Source: Asticcacaulis sp. MM231 (GTDB lineage Bacteria > Pseudomonadota > Alphaproteobacteria > Caulobacterales > Caulobacteraceae). Taken from it: DNA of 64,000 bases. The notes under the pieces were generated by a model, which was not told the DNA's origin, did no database searches, and saw only the letters and a program-made list of their open reading frames with translations. Shown here piece after piece: positions 8,060-17,542 of this stretch (the first letter of the stretch is position 1; each line of letters starts with the position of its first letter). The DNA lies in contig NZ_OZ075110.1 in the NCBI RefSeq assembly GCF_964186625.1, positions 310,001 to 374,000 on the forward strand, written 5' to 3'. The translations under genes and the position numbers were made by a program.

Positions 8060-8314
8060 CTAAAGCGCCAACACCAGCCATGCGACCAGCGCCCAGAAAC
8101 CGGTGCAGAAAAGCGCCACAGCCAGCAGCGTCAACCGCAAGGGCACCTTTCCACCCTCAACGCCACGAACATCTTCTGGCGCGCGCACGTCCCGGTCCAC
8201 AAAAGGGCGCGGCGATCGAGACAGATCGCGGGGCTCACCGCGCGAAGGGAGGAATCCCATTTTATTGACAGGTGAGTCAAATTGGGCGAGGTCTACGGGT
8301 AAAAGCTTTTGCAC
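8060..8314 (-). CDS. small protein with one C-terminal membrane helix, 84 aa
   Basis: GTG at 8314 has GGAGAG about six bases upstream, which favours it over the internal ATG at 8260. The first 58 residues are polar and arginine/aspartate-rich. The last 25 (beginning VPLRLTLLAVALFCTGFWAL) form a single hydrophobic helix that ends almost at the C-terminus, a tail-anchor layout. No family is recognised. It is preceded on the right by galE in the same direction but with a gap of about 100 bases, so co-transcription is possible. Confidence 0.45.
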   Translation of the reverse strand: MQKLLPVDLAQFDSPVNKMGFLPSRGEPRDLSRSPRPFVDRDVRAPEDVRGVEGGKVPLRLTLLAVALFCTGFWALVAWLVLAL

Positions 8315-8418
8315 TTCGCGCTCTCCGAGAGGTCGGGTTGCGCTTTATATTTTTATTTTACAAAAATGTCAAAAACTATTTAACGAAAACTTAACCCCTT
8401 AACGGCGCACAATCACGA

Positions 8419-9399
8419 CTAATAAGGCCGGGACTTCTGCCAGTTGGCCGCCGTCGCAATCAAGGTGGGCAAATCGCTGTAACGCGGCGCCCAGTCCAAA
8501 ACGCGCAGAATCCGCCCGCAGTCGGCCACCAAGGTCGCGGGATCGCCTGCGCGTCTGGGACTGAGTGCATGCGGAACCGGAACGCCCAGCACGTCCTGAG
8601 CGGTGTTGATAACTTCTTGCACCGTGACGCCCGACCCGGTCCCGACATTCAGGGTCTGGCTATCCCCCCCGGCCAGCAACCGCTTTATCGCCGAGACATG
8701 GGCCCACGCCAGATCCACCACATGAATATAGTCGCGCATGGCAGTGCCATCGCGCGTGTCGTAGTCCGTGCCGAAGACGTTAAGCGCCTTGCCGGTGCCA
8801 AGGGCCGCCTTACAAACAAGGGGAATCAGGTGGGTTTCCGGCTCATGACTCTCGCCAATCTCACCGTCCGGGTCGGCGCCGGCCGCATTGAAATAGCGCA
8901 GCGCCGTGTAGTTCAGCCCGTGCGCGCGCTCCAGCCAATAGAGGGCCTGCTCGAAGGCCAGCTTGCTCGCGCCATAGGGGTTTATGGGGACGGTCGGATG
9001 GGCTTCACCAATCAGCTCCGACTGCGGATTGCCATAAACGGCCGCGGTGGACGAAAACACCAGAGCCTTGACATCGGCTTCGATCAGCGCCGACGCAAAA
9101 GCCACCGCTGCGCCCAGGTTGTTGTCGTAATATTTGGCGGGATTGCTCGTGCTCTCCCCAACCAGGCTATAGGCCGCGAAATGGATCGCGGAGGTAATAC
9201 CATAGGTTTTCACCGCCGCAAGAACCGCCTCGCGATCACGCAGATCCGCCTGAATGAAAGGCCCCCATTTGACAGATTGCGCATAGCCCGTCGACAGATT
9301 ATCCAACGTTACCGGCAAATATCCCGCACTTGCCAAAATCTTGCATGTCTGGGAGCCGATATAACCCGCGCCCCCGGCGACCAAAACTGCGCCAACCAT
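8419..9399 (-). CDS. galE: UDP-glucose 4-epimerase
   Basis: The 326-residue short-chain dehydrogenase/reductase interconverts UDP-glucose and UDP-galactose in the cytosol, supplying galactose for surface polysaccharide. The NAD-binding motif GGAGYIG is at residues 9-15, the serine region SSTAAVYGNP near 120, and the YGASK catalytic Tyr/Lys pair near 145. ALRYFNAAGADP and the C-terminal ADCGRILRVLDWAP are also typical of GalE. The length is normal. The start at 9399 has AAGGGA nine bases upstream. It lies divergent to ugd, with a 257-base gap that includes an inverted repeat at 9505-9523. Confidence 0.93.
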   Translation of the reverse strand: MVGAVLVAGGAGYIGSQTCKILASAGYLPVTLDNLSTGYAQSVKWGPFIQADLRDREAVLAAVKTYGITSAIHFAAYSLVGESTSNPAKYYDNNLGAAVAFASALIEADVKALVFSSTAAVYGNPQSELIGEAHPTVPINPYGASKLAFEQALYWLERAHGLNYTALRYFNAAGADPDGEIGESHEPETHLIPLVCKAALGTGKALNVFGTDYDTRDGTAMRDYIHVVDLAWAHVSAIKRLLAGGDSQTLNVGTGSGVTVQEVINTAQDVLGVPVPHALSPRRAGDPATLVADCGRILRVLDWAPRYSDLPTLIATAANWQKSRPY

Positions 9400-9504
9400 G
9401 ATGAAAATCCCTTAGACGGCGACTGAAACATCGCCTGAAAATTGAATAAACCATACAAAAATAAAATCTTTGTTGAAATTGTCCCGCAATGCAACAAAAA
9501 AGCG

Positions 9505-9523
9505 CACAAGATCTAGTCTTGTG
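9505..9523. promoter_or_regulatory. inverted repeat between divergent galE and ugd
   Basis: CACAAGA and TCTTGTG are perfect 7-base arms around TCTAG. It lies roughly mid-way between the galE start (9399) and the ugd start (9657) and is followed by TATAAAC. It could be an operator shared by the two nucleotide-sugar genes. This is positional inference. Confidence 0.3.
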
Positions 9524-9656
9524 TATAAACTGGGCTACAGACGCAGGTGAACGACACGCTTGGGCACGCTGAAAGCCCGACATGTCGCCTTGCCGTAAGG
9601 TCGCGTTGAAAAGCGCACCTTAGTCTTGACACCACACTCGAACGATGAGGCTTTCC

Positions 9657-10823
9657 ATGAAGATCGCAATTTCCGGGCTGGGCTATGTCGGCCTATCAAA
9701 CGCCGTCCTCCTGGCACAAAAGAACAAGGTTGTCGCCTACGACATCGTCCCGGAAAAGGTCGCCTTGATCAACAACAAGGTGTCGCCCATCATCGACGAT
9801 GAGATAAGCGACTACCTTGCCAACCACCCTCTCGACCTCACCGCCACATCGGACAAGGCCTCGGCCTATGAAGGGGCAGATTTCGTCATCGTGGCTACGC
9901 CGACCAACTACGATCCGGAAACAAATTATTTCGATACACGTTCCGTTGAAGCCGCGATCCGCGACGTGATCGCCGTGAACAGGCAAGCGACCATAGTGAT
10001 CAAATCGACCATTCCGGTTGGTTTTACCTCGCAGATCCGTGAAAAAGTCGGCTATGACGCCATCCTCTTTTCACCGGAATTTTTGCGCGAAGGCCGTGCC
10101 CTTTACGACAATCTCCACCCCTCTCGTATTGTGGTCGGCGAACGTTCTGAGCGCGCCTTCCAGTTTGCCGCCCTTTTGAAGGCGGGCGCTATCAAGACGG
10201 ATATTCCAACCCTCTTCACGGGCTCGAGTGAGGCCGAAGCGGTCAAGTTGTTCGCCAACACCTATCTTGCCATGCGCGTGGCTTATTTCAACGAACTCGA
10301 CACCTACGCCGATCTGGCAGGCTTGGAATCGCGCGACATTATCGAAGGCGTGGGTCTAGACCCTCGCATCGGCCAGCATTACAACAACCCCTCTTTTGGC
10401 TACGGCGGCTATTGCCTGCCGAAAGATACGCGTCAACTCCTGGCGAACTACCGTGAAGTACCCCAGAATATGATCCGCGCCATCGTCGATGCCAACACAA
10501 CCCGTAAGGATTTCATCGCCGACAGTATTATTCGGCGAAAGCCAGAAGTGGTAGGAGTATACCGACTCACCATGAAAACGGGCTCCGACAACTTCCGTGA
10601 TTCCTCGGTTCAAGGCGTCATGAAGCGTATAAAAGCCAAAGGCATTGACGTCGTTATCTATGAGCCAGCGCTCGAAGAAGCCACCTTCTTCAACTCAAAG
10701 GTTATTAAAGACCTGGCAGAGTTCAAGACCATGTGCGACGTCATAATCTGCAACCGGTCAGCCCCCGATCTGGCGGATGTGGCCGACAAAATCTACACCC
10801 GCGACCTGTTCGGAACCGATTGA
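9657..10823 (+). CDS. ugd: UDP-glucose 6-dehydrogenase
   Basis: The 388-residue enzyme oxidises UDP-glucose to UDP-glucuronate with two NAD+. The N-terminal Rossmann motif is [15 protein letters not shown] (about 4-18), STIPVGFT follows near residue 117, [10 protein letters not shown] near 143, and the catalytic cysteine lies in GGYCLPKDT. The length equals that of E. coli Ugd. ATG at 9657 is chosen over the in-frame ATG at 9645 because GAGG lies just before it and because MKIAISG is the family start. With galE it makes UDP-sugar precursors for envelope or capsule polysaccharide. Confidence 0.93.
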   Translation: MKIAISGLGYVGLSNAVLLAQKNKVVAYDIVPEKVALINNKVSPIIDDEISDYLANHPLDLTATSDKASAYEGADFVIVATPTNYDPETNYFDTRSVEAAIRDVIAVNRQATIVIKSTIPVGFTSQIREKVGYDAILFSPEFLREGRALYDNLHPSRIVVGERSERAFQFAALLKAGAIKTDIPTLFTGSSEAEAVKLFANTYLAMRVAYFNELDTYADLAGLESRDIIEGVGLDPRIGQHYNNPSFGYGGYCLPKDTRQLLANYREVPQNMIRAIVDANTTRKDFIADSIIRRKPEVVGVYRLTMKTGSDNFRDSSVQGVMKRIKAKGIDVVIYEPALEEATFFNSKVIKDLAEFKTMCDVIICNRSAPDLADVADKIYTRDLFGTD

Positions 10824-10850
10824 TGGGCGCTGCATACCAACCGTAAGGCT

Positions 10851-11366
10851 TTAGACAGGCAGGTCCCTTATACGCTTGGCGGGAACGCCAACATATAGGC
10901 CGTTCGGCTCTGTACTGGTGGTCACCACGGCGCCCGCGCCGACCACGCAACCGCGCGCAATCGTGACCCCCGGAAGGACCGTGACGCCGATACCGATCCA
11001 ACAGCCATCTTCCACCCGGGTGTGCAGGTTAAGATCGGCACCAAACTTTCGCCTGGGAACCGTGCTTTCGATGGGATGGGTCGTGCTCAGAATTCTAAAG
11101 AACGGCCCGGTTCTGATATCTTCACCAAGCGTGATAATCCCGTCGCCGTCAAAAAAACTATGACAAGCGACAGCGGTGTTGCGTCCGATTGTCACGTTCC
11201 TCGCGCGACGGATAACACCCCACTGAACCGCGGATTTATCCGCCATTTTCCAGCCCTTACTGCACAGGATGGCCTTGCGAACCTTATCAGGGCACAGCCG
11301 GCAGGCCAGGACAATATCGAGAACCGCGCCAAGCTTTATCGCTATGGCCTCACCGATGTTTCGCAT
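10851..11366 (-). CDS. hexapeptide-repeat sugar O-acetyltransferase
   Basis: The 171-residue product shows the left-handed beta-helix repeats of LbetaH acetyltransferases (IGRNTAV, ITLGEDIRTGP, VEDGCWIGIGVTVLPGVTIARGCVVGAGAVV). It ends with the family signature VGVPAKRIRDL. The likely catalytic histidine is in STTHPIE. It would transfer acetyl from acetyl-CoA to a sugar of a surface polysaccharide. ATG at 11366 has AAAGGA about seven bases upstream. The 3' end converges on ugd, 27 bases from its stop. The acceptor sugar is unknown. Confidence 0.85.
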   Translation of the reverse strand: MRNIGEAIAIKLGAVLDIVLACRLCPDKVRKAILCSKGWKMADKSAVQWGVIRRARNVTIGRNTAVACHSFFDGDGIITLGEDIRTGPFFRILSTTHPIESTVPRRKFGADLNLHTRVEDGCWIGIGVTVLPGVTIARGCVVGAGAVVTTSTEPNGLYVGVPAKRIRDLPV

Positions 11367-11968
11367 ATCGCTTTCCTTTGTTCTAAGCCTGCAATCCCGG
11401 CGCCAACATGAGTCTGGCTTTGCAAGACCCGTACCAGGTCTTCCACTCTCCTTGGAAGGTCGCTCCTGTCGCGAGACATGGTGGTAACAGAAGGCCAATA
11501 ATCATCGGTTAATGCGCCAGGCAACTGCAGTGGACAGCGAAGCACAAAAGAAACGGCAAAGACCGGAACCTACAGCCGCGATGGTCAAAGGGGCAGGGTT
11601 GCAGAACGGATCCTCTCTCCCCCTTTTTTGCACGCACCATGCCCCTACCGCCGTCATATTCAAAGCAAGAGCTTGTTTTAGATTGCGCAGGCGGACCACG
11701 TATGAGACGTGTGTTTTCGCCAGCGTCTGAGATGGATTCGCCGGCGTTCGACCCGCCCGTATCCCAGCCAAAAAGGTATGAGCGGGCCGGACTTTTCCTT
11801 TAGTGGCACCCCACGGTCTTCGAGCAGGGCTAAAATGTCGCAGGATCTGAGCACCATTGGTGATCCCTTCTGGCCCCTCCAGAACTTGGTGTGTGTTACT
11901 GAAGCGCTTACGTCTGTCTCAGCCGCAATGCTGGGTAATGGCATGGGGTCTAATCGGCCCGTGCACAG
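11367..11968. other. 600-base region without an assignable gene
   Basis: Several overlapping frames of 70-110 codons exist on both strands (for example 11678-12010 minus) but none shows a domain, leader or ribosome site. The promoter of the acetyltransferase must be near 11366. It could hold decayed coding DNA, since the AAA gene that follows also looks truncated. Confidence 0.35.
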
Positions 11969-12640
11969 ATGAGGTCCCTGCCTCGCACCATGTCTGAAAC
12001 CCTGGCCCATCTGTCTCGGACGGTACCGGTGATAGCCCTTTTCGGGCCACGGGGATCCGGCAAGACGACCTTGGCAAAGAGGTGTGGTGGACCAAACCGA
12101 ACCTATCTAACACTTGAAGACCAAGGCTTACGCCAGCAGGCGCGTGAAGATCCAGACGCCTTCCTGAACAGCCATAGAGCACCGCTCACAATTGACGACA
12201 TTCACCTAGCGCCCCAGCTTGTTGACTGTCTCTTGGCGCGACTTGGTGACGCGACCGCCTTCGGCAGCTATTGGCTGATCACATCACATGACGAGGCCCT
12301 CGCCGGCCTCAAGGTCGGCCCTGCGATGAGGCCAATGACGGCATATCTTCGGTTATTGGGCTTATCTCAGGCCGAATGCAGCCACCGAGCCCTAATCCAG
12401 GTGCCATTCTTGCCCACGCCCTCATGGGTGGAACAAGCCGGCCAGTTGGCGCCCCCGCCTCCCCTTTGGTATCTATCCAGCCATATGGCAGGGCGCCTGA
12501 ACGCAACGAAGAATGTTTCCGTCTTGGACACACTGGACACCCTGCGCCCACCCCGCGGGCCAGGCGCCGTTGTCGCACTGCACACAAAAGACCTGCTATT
12601 ATCCGAAGATGTGCGCGCAATACCCGTTCATTACATTTAG
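11969..12640 (+). CDS. AAA_14-type ATPase, shortened, probably a remnant of a DUF4143 protein
   Basis: The 223-residue product opens with an ATPase core: Walker A FGPRGSGKTTLAK (about 26-38), LTLEDQGLRQQAREDPDAFL, and the Walker B-like PLTIDDIHLAPQLV. The sensor region YWLITS and GLSQAE follow. These are the marks of the ATP-binding proteins that carry a DUF4143 C-terminus and are usually near 400 residues. Here the middle of the C-terminal domain is missing and only a short tail (GAVVALHTKDLLLSEDVRAI) resembles the usual end. The gene may therefore be an internally deleted relic. An alternative start is ATG 11990. Confidence 0.55.
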   Translation: MRSLPRTMSETLAHLSRTVPVIALFGPRGSGKTTLAKRCGGPNRTYLTLEDQGLRQQAREDPDAFLNSHRAPLTIDDIHLAPQLVDCLLARLGDATAFGSYWLITSHDEALAGLKVGPAMRPMTAYLRLLGLSQAECSHRALIQVPFLPTPSWVEQAGQLAPPPPLWYLSSHMAGRLNATKNVSVLDTLDTLRPPRGPGAVVALHTKDLLLSEDVRAIPVHYI

Positions 12641-12806
12641 GCTGGACAAGACGCGTCCGCTCGCACGTACGGTGTGATGAATTTATCGATGTCAAACCCT
12701 GACATTAGCCCGGCGCAGGCAAGAGATTGACGTGTCACAAAACACAACCTAAACCTTAAGCGCCTGTCTGGCTCGTCTTGAGCCATGCCATCTTTGTGAG
12801 GTTTTC

Positions 12807-13382
12807 ATGAAGGCGATCTTCGTCGCAATCCTCTTGGGCGTCCTCATGGGTTGCACCGGCGCATCTTCCCAAGATTCCAGTCAGAACATTGAACCGGCGA
12901 CCCATTCGACGGATCAGGCACCCATACCTTTTGGGGCCAGGGTGCAAGTTGGTTCGCAAGACTTTATCACTGTGACCCGCGTAGAAATGCGCTCAGAATT
13001 GGCGCTGCAACCGGACTCCCGGCGCAAGTCGGCCGGTCACGTGTTTGTTCTGCTGGAATATATTATCAAAGCCCCTGAGGTTACGCCAGAAACGATTGCG
13101 TCCTTCCCAACCCTGTCTCTGGTCTCGCCTTCGGGAGAGGTGTATACGAGCCAGTCTGAGTTGGAAAGCGCGGTCGCCAATGAAAAGGGCTTTACGCATC
13201 GCGCCATCGATGTCCTGAAAGTCAACGGACAAATTCTCGACGTTTTGGTGTTTGAGGTCCCTAAGGGCGCCTTTGAACGTGACACCTGGCAGGTGGTCAC
13301 AGACAATGACACCCATATTGCCCTAAAAGGCCCCCCTGCGAAAGCGCAAGACCCATCTGGCCCAAATCTGCGAGCTCTCTGA
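12807..13382 (+). CDS. lipoprotein with DUF4352-like beta domain
   Basis: The 191-residue precursor has a lipoprotein signal with lipobox LMGC (Cys16) followed by a Ser/Asn/Gln-rich linker. The rest (VQVGSQDFITVTRVEMRSEL, VFVLLEYIIKAPEV, LSLVSPSGEVY, DVLVFEVPKGAF) follows the beta-strand order of DUF4352-type immunoglobulin-like domains, often found in envelope lipoproteins. GTGAGG lies six bases before the ATG at 12807. No operon partner is evident, and the function is unknown. Confidence 0.7.
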   Translation: MKAIFVAILLGVLMGCTGASSQDSSQNIEPATHSTDQAPIPFGARVQVGSQDFITVTRVEMRSELALQPDSRRKSAGHVFVLLEYIIKAPEVTPETIASFPTLSLVSPSGEVYTSQSELESAVANEKGFTHRAIDVLKVNGQILDVLVFEVPKGAFERDTWQVVTDNDTHIALKGPPAKAQDPSGPNLRAL

Positions 13383-13661
13383 CTGACCGTCTATCACGAC
13401 TTTCGCTAAGCTCATAGCACACCGTCGCAAGGGCTGAACCAGAAAGCGCCGCGACGGATCCGTGCCACCCGCAAATCGATCAACGCATAGGTAAGCCGAG
13501 AGCGCCCTTGACCCTCATGAAGCGAGGCAAAGTTGATCGGCTTAAAAAGACCGTCAAGGTCCGGGTCCGGCCCACCTTAAGGTAAAACCGATACCGATGC
13601 GCCTACAGTTTGGCCCGATCCTTGCAAAAGATCAGGTCTATTTTGTTTTTGAACCAAAGGC

Positions 13662-14825
13662 GTGCCTGTGCTGACCTGTGATCTCATCCGCGTTGAAAAT
13701 CTTACCCCCCAAGACCAGACGATCTGGCAGGATATGATCGACGCCACCGAAGCCTTTCAGTCACCCGTCCTGTCGCCGGCCTTTATCCGCGCCGTGGCGT
13801 CGGTACGCGATGATATCGTCATCGCCGTCTATAGCCACGATGGCGAGACCATAGGCTTCCTGCCGCACCATCGCCGCCCCAACCGCTTCGCCCGCCCGGT
13901 CGGCGCGCCCTTTGCCGATTACAGCGCCCTGATCACCTTCCCTGACACCGACCTCAAGGCCCGTGACGCCCTGGCCGCCGCCCGTATCGACCGCTATCAG
14001 GCCATCGGTCTGATTGATCCTTATGGCGTTTTTGGTGAGGTCGACGGCACGGACGATGTGGGCTACGGCATCGACCTCGGCAGCGACAAACCGATCAATG
14101 CGGTCAGCAAAAAGCACAGCAAGAACATCAACCGCCACCGCCGCAACCTGATCGCAGCGCACGGCGAAATCACCTTCCGCCTGAGTGAATTCGACCGCGA
14201 GCACTACGAGAAAATGCTGCGCCTCAAACGCGAGCAACTCGAGAGGAACGGCCTGCACAATTTCCTCGATGCGCCCTGGGCCTCAAGCCTCCTCGAACAG
14301 GTGTTCGACGCCCCGCGCGACGGCCTGCACGGATCGCTGCTGGTCATGATGGTCGGCGATGCCCCGGTCATGTTCCACTATGGCCTGCGCTACGGTGATC
14401 GTATGCACCCGTGGGTGTCCAGCTTCGATCCGGCCTTTGGCGCGTTTTCTCCCGGCCAGATCTTCCTGTGCGACGCCCCCGCTGCGCTCAAGGCCGCCGG
14501 CGTGCGCTATTACGATCTTTCGACCGGTCAGACCCACTACAAATCCTCCTTCTGCAACACGGAGTTTCCAGTCCGCCATGCCCGCATCTATGGCGGCTCG
14601 GCCAGCGCACATTTGAGCGAACGTCTGGCGCACCTGGCCTCGGACGTGCAAAAATCGATGAATCGTTACCGGATTGGTCGTGGCGTGGCCAATGCCCTGA
14701 CCCGCCTGAATCGTCGCGTCGATCAGATCGCCTGCCTCGAACTCGATTTCGCCGGTCGTGCCAAAGGGGTCGCCCATGCCTTCGCCAACGCCCGACGCCG
14801 CATCGGTGCCGTCGATGCCGGATAG
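13662..14825 (+). CDS. FemAB/CelD-type GNAT acyltransferase, similar to holdfast protein HfsK
   Basis: The 387-residue cytosolic protein has the two-lobed GNAT fold of the BcsL/CelD (Acetyltransf_6) group. Visible marks are FQSPVLSPAFIRAVASV near the N-terminus, KKHSKNINRHRRNL, the segment LLVMMVGDAPVMFHYGLRYGDRM, and YYDLSTGQTHYKSSFC. Relatives act on envelope polysaccharide. In Caulobacter, HfsK modifies the holdfast adhesin. Assignment to holdfast is inference, helped by the galE/ugd/acetyltransferase genes nearby. The start is GTG 13662 with AAAGG just upstream; GTG 13668 is an alternative. The C-terminus is arginine-rich. Confidence 0.75.
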   Translation: MPVLTCDLIRVENLTPQDQTIWQDMIDATEAFQSPVLSPAFIRAVASVRDDIVIAVYSHDGETIGFLPHHRRPNRFARPVGAPFADYSALITFPDTDLKARDALAAARIDRYQAIGLIDPYGVFGEVDGTDDVGYGIDLGSDKPINAVSKKHSKNINRHRRNLIAAHGEITFRLSEFDREHYEKMLRLKREQLERNGLHNFLDAPWASSLLEQVFDAPRDGLHGSLLVMMVGDAPVMFHYGLRYGDRMHPWVSSFDPAFGAFSPGQIFLCDAPAALKAAGVRYYDLSTGQTHYKSSFCNTEFPVRHARIYGGSASAHLSERLAHLASDVQKSMNRYRIGRGVANALTRLNRRVDQIACLELDFAGRAKGVAHAFANARRRIGAVDAG

Positions 14826-15073
14826 TGCCGCCCACCTTGAGGCCCGGCAAATGACGCTCACTGCACCGGCTACGGACCCGACACCTGCCCTCTGACAAGA
14901 ACAGCAATCCGTGCGACGTCCCAACGCTAAAAGGTTGCAGCAAATAACCGGCCGTGGGCCTATGGCATGGACCACACTTTATTTCACAATTGACACACGG
15001 TAGCCCTTAACCTACTTATGCGTGCGTCGCTGGCGTTATCAATTTTGAGCCGGCGCTATAGGGGAAATACCAT

Positions 15074-15599
15074 ATGCGAAATTTGATCTTGATAGCGCTT
15101 GCCGCTATCTCTTTGACAGCGTGCGCCTCCGCGCCGCCCAACCCGATCGCTCTCACAACACGGGACACCTTCTATGTCAAAGCGGCCGAGATTGCCTGGC
15201 ACGTCGATGAGTTCGAAGAAGGCGGCCGATGCGGCCTACGACATGGGTAAGGCTGACCTGCAGGCGCGCCTGAAAAGTGCCGTTGAAGCGCAATTCAAGA
15301 CATCGCCGTCGGGCTCAGACGCCGTTGTTTTCGAGATCGACGTCAAGGGCTACAGCCGCGTCGGCGCGGCCATGGGCAATATGATTGGTGGCTCTAATAC
15401 GGTTGTCGCCGACGTGCACGTCCGTCGCGTCTCCGACAACGCCGAAATTGCCGTCTATACAGGTGTTTCCGGCGCCTATACCTCAAACGGAGGTATTATC
15501 GGCGCCATTGCCCAGTCGGCGATGAAACCCGACATCGTGGGGGTCATGGCCAACACCTTCGCGAATAATCTACGAACGCGCTTCGACTCGCCCAAATAG
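15074..15599 (+). pseudogene. lipoprotein gene with apparent +1 frameshift
   Basis: ATG at 15074, with AGGGGA upstream, starts a clear lipoprotein leader (MRNLILIALAAISLTACAS, lipobox LTAC), but this frame stops near 15250. A second frame, shifted by one base, is open from about 15174 to 15599. It encodes a credible mature domain (ADLQARLKSAVEAQF, AAMGNMIGGSNTVVADVHV, GVMANTFANNLRTRF). The leader and the mature part together would make one protein of about 175 residues. The junction lies around 15205-15225, where one extra base would explain the change. It could be a true mutation or a sequencing error. The function is unknown. It lies just upstream of another exported protein gene. Confidence 0.5.
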
Positions 15600-15621
15600 A
15601 GTCCGGTGAAGGAATCCTATA

Positions 15622-16563
15622 ATGCCCTGTGTACGTAAGGGGCTTTCCATCCGTCTCATCCGACGGACCGCCATGCTCGCCAGTGCGCTGGTCAGCATGG
15701 CGGGCATGTCGGTCAGCGCTGCCCCGGCCCCGCCTCTCATAAATCCGGATGCCCTGACGATCAGTGGACGGTTTGGCTTGCCAGAAGGTCAAGGCCTGAT
15801 CACCTATCAACGTCTGCGTGTGGGACAGATTACCCTGGCACCAGAGGCCATGGCTGGACTTGCTGACGATACCGCGGCTTTCAGGTCTGCCCTCGAGCAG
15901 GGTCTGACAAAATCGCTACACAATCATGGACTGCACGCCAAGCCTGACGATACAGATCCTGTCGTCTTGACTATCGACATTCCGGCTTTGACCTATAAAG
16001 ACGTCGCTGACACAGCCACCGGGCCCGGCTCTACCCTTGCTGAGGCCACCCTAATCGTTACAACCACAAGCGTGGATGCACAGCTTGTGGCCTGCGTGAC
16101 CTACTCCGCGCATGGGGCCTACAAGGCCTTGCATCGCCAGAAGTCCGGTGGCGGCAAAAGGGCGGTCGGGATCATGGCGGCCGTCGTTATCGGCGCACTT
16201 AATCCCTACGCGATCAATACCTTTACCCCGCAAAGTTTCAGCAATGCCGATCTCGAAAACAAGAATTTGAATGCGGGCCGCTCAGTCAGCAGCAACGAAG
16301 GGGTTTCGCCCGGCTTCAATGCACAAAGCAACACCCTCTTCGCCGCCACCAATGCACTACAATTGGCGATCTATAATTATCTGTTCCACCAATTGACGGA
16401 GGAGGCCGCTTGCTTAGGGATCACTCCTCAGGTGCCGTCTACGCAGGTGAAGCTGCCACAGAATAGTCCTGAGGCTTCCGCAGAGCCAAGCGCCGGCAAC
16501 CAGATCGACAGCGACAGGATGTCCGCACCGGCACAGCCTCCATCAGCCCAGCCAGCGCCGTAG
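15622..16563 (+). CDS. exported protein of unknown function
   Basis: The 313-residue precursor has an N-terminal signal peptide (basic RLIRRTAML then ASALVSMAGMSVSAAPA). The mature part is a mixed alpha/beta domain to about residue 200 (VVLTIDIPALTYKDVA, STLAEATLIVTTT) and a Ser/Pro/Gln-rich tail after about 275. No known family is recognised. It follows the frameshifted lipoprotein by 22 bases and has GAAGGA upstream of its ATG, so the two probably form an operon for a periplasmic or outer-membrane task. Confidence 0.65.
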   Translation: MPCVRKGLSIRLIRRTAMLASALVSMAGMSVSAAPAPPLINPDALTISGRFGLPEGQGLITYQRLRVGQITLAPEAMAGLADDTAAFRSALEQGLTKSLHNHGLHAKPDDTDPVVLTIDIPALTYKDVADTATGPGSTLAEATLIVTTTSVDAQLVACVTYSAHGAYKALHRQKSGGGKRAVGIMAAVVIGALNPYAINTFTPQSFSNADLENKNLNAGRSVSSNEGVSPGFNAQSNTLFAATNALQLAIYNYLFHQLTEEAACLGITPQVPSTQVKLPQNSPEASAEPSAGNQIDSDRMSAPAQPPSAQPAP

Positions 16564-16720
16564 GTTTAGGCAACCGCCGTAAGGCGGCCCGTCCCGAAAA
16601 CGGAAAAACATCGCCTATACTTTAATGTAACGACCCTCTGTAAAACGACGTTGATCTGGCGGCACCGTTAGACGAAAACGTCGCATGGTCAAGTTATGCA
16701 ACGGAAGGCACGCGGCCCTG

Positions 16721-16978
16721 ATGACACAACAAAGTCCTCCGAAAGATCCTTATAGCCTCTACCAAAGCGGCGTGAAGGTCGCGGAGGTCGATGGTGTTCG
16801 GGTCGATACCCGAAACCTTTATATCGATCACCTTGTCGCCCAGAAGCCTTTCCGGCTCGACAAGCCATTTGAATTTCGGGGTAAAATTTTCCAGTTCAAC
16901 GCCGGCTCTCCGCCGCGGACATGCGGGTCCACAACCCTATATTCCCGCCTGTCGGCGATCGATCTTTGCCAAGTCTAG
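16721..16978 (+). CDS. possible small hypothetical protein, 85 aa
   Basis: The frame from ATG 16721 begins MTQQSPPKDPYSLYQSGVKV and stays protein-like up to about FRGKIFQFNAG. After that the sequence (SPPRTCGSTTLY) looks like read-through. An earlier ATG at 16685 is less likely. There is no strong ribosome site. The gene may be truncated or frameshifted near 16905. No family recognised. Confidence 0.35.
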   Translation: MTQQSPPKDPYSLYQSGVKVAEVDGVRVDTRNLYIDHLVAQKPFRLDKPFEFRGKIFQFNAGSPPRTCGSTTLYSRLSAIDLCQV

Positions 16979-17073
16979 TTCAGCCCAAAAGCCAAAGCCT
17001 CAAGGCACTTGCTTGTTTACGACAGGTAAGTGGTTCATAATCCAAACCTTAAACGACTCCAACCGGAAATCAG

Positions 17074-17268
17074 ATGCCTACAAACGCGACCGAAGAAATC
17101 GCCGCGCCAAGGCTTGAACACCTCACCTTGGAACAGATGAGGCAACTATGTGCAAACGCTGCGATTGAAGCCGGCGCCATCTCCGTGGCTGATCCGGTGA
17201 ATCGGTTGGCCAAACTTGTCGAGACATTGGCTTTGGTACTTGAAGCGCAACTCGAAAGAGACCTTTAG
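17074..17268 (+). CDS. small acidic helical protein, 64 aa
   Basis: ATG at 17074 has GGAAA about six bases upstream. The product is acidic and almost wholly predicted helix (LEQMRQLCANAAIEAGAI, then LAKLVETLALVLEAQLERDL), suggesting a small coiled-coil-type protein. No homologous family is recognised. The 274 bases that follow, to 17542, contain nothing I can assign. Confidence 0.4.
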   Translation: MPTNATEEIAAPRLEHLTLEQMRQLCANAAIEAGAISVADPVNRLAKLVETLALVLEAQLERDL

Positions 17269-17542
17269 CATACCCTGCAGCGACGTTGCCGCTTGCCCAG
17301 CATCACGGGCAACCTTAAACAGGGAAAAGCCGCGATCTCAAACCTTGTCCTTATAAGCCGTCAGATCCGGCTGGTAGCCCGCGTCGTCGACATCTGCCGC
17401 CAACCCTTACCCGTAAGTAATACAGTCTGTCGACGGCAAAGGCAGATCCACATGACGCGCATAACCAGGCCAGCGGCTCCCGACAGCGCTACGTGACACG
17501 GCTCACATCACACGATGCATGTTTTTTCTGTGACAACAGGTA

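Noticed and set aside
16564..16600. Small CCGCC/GGCGG hairpin after the exported protein gene
   Set aside because: The stem is only five bases and no T-run follows, so it was not called a terminator.
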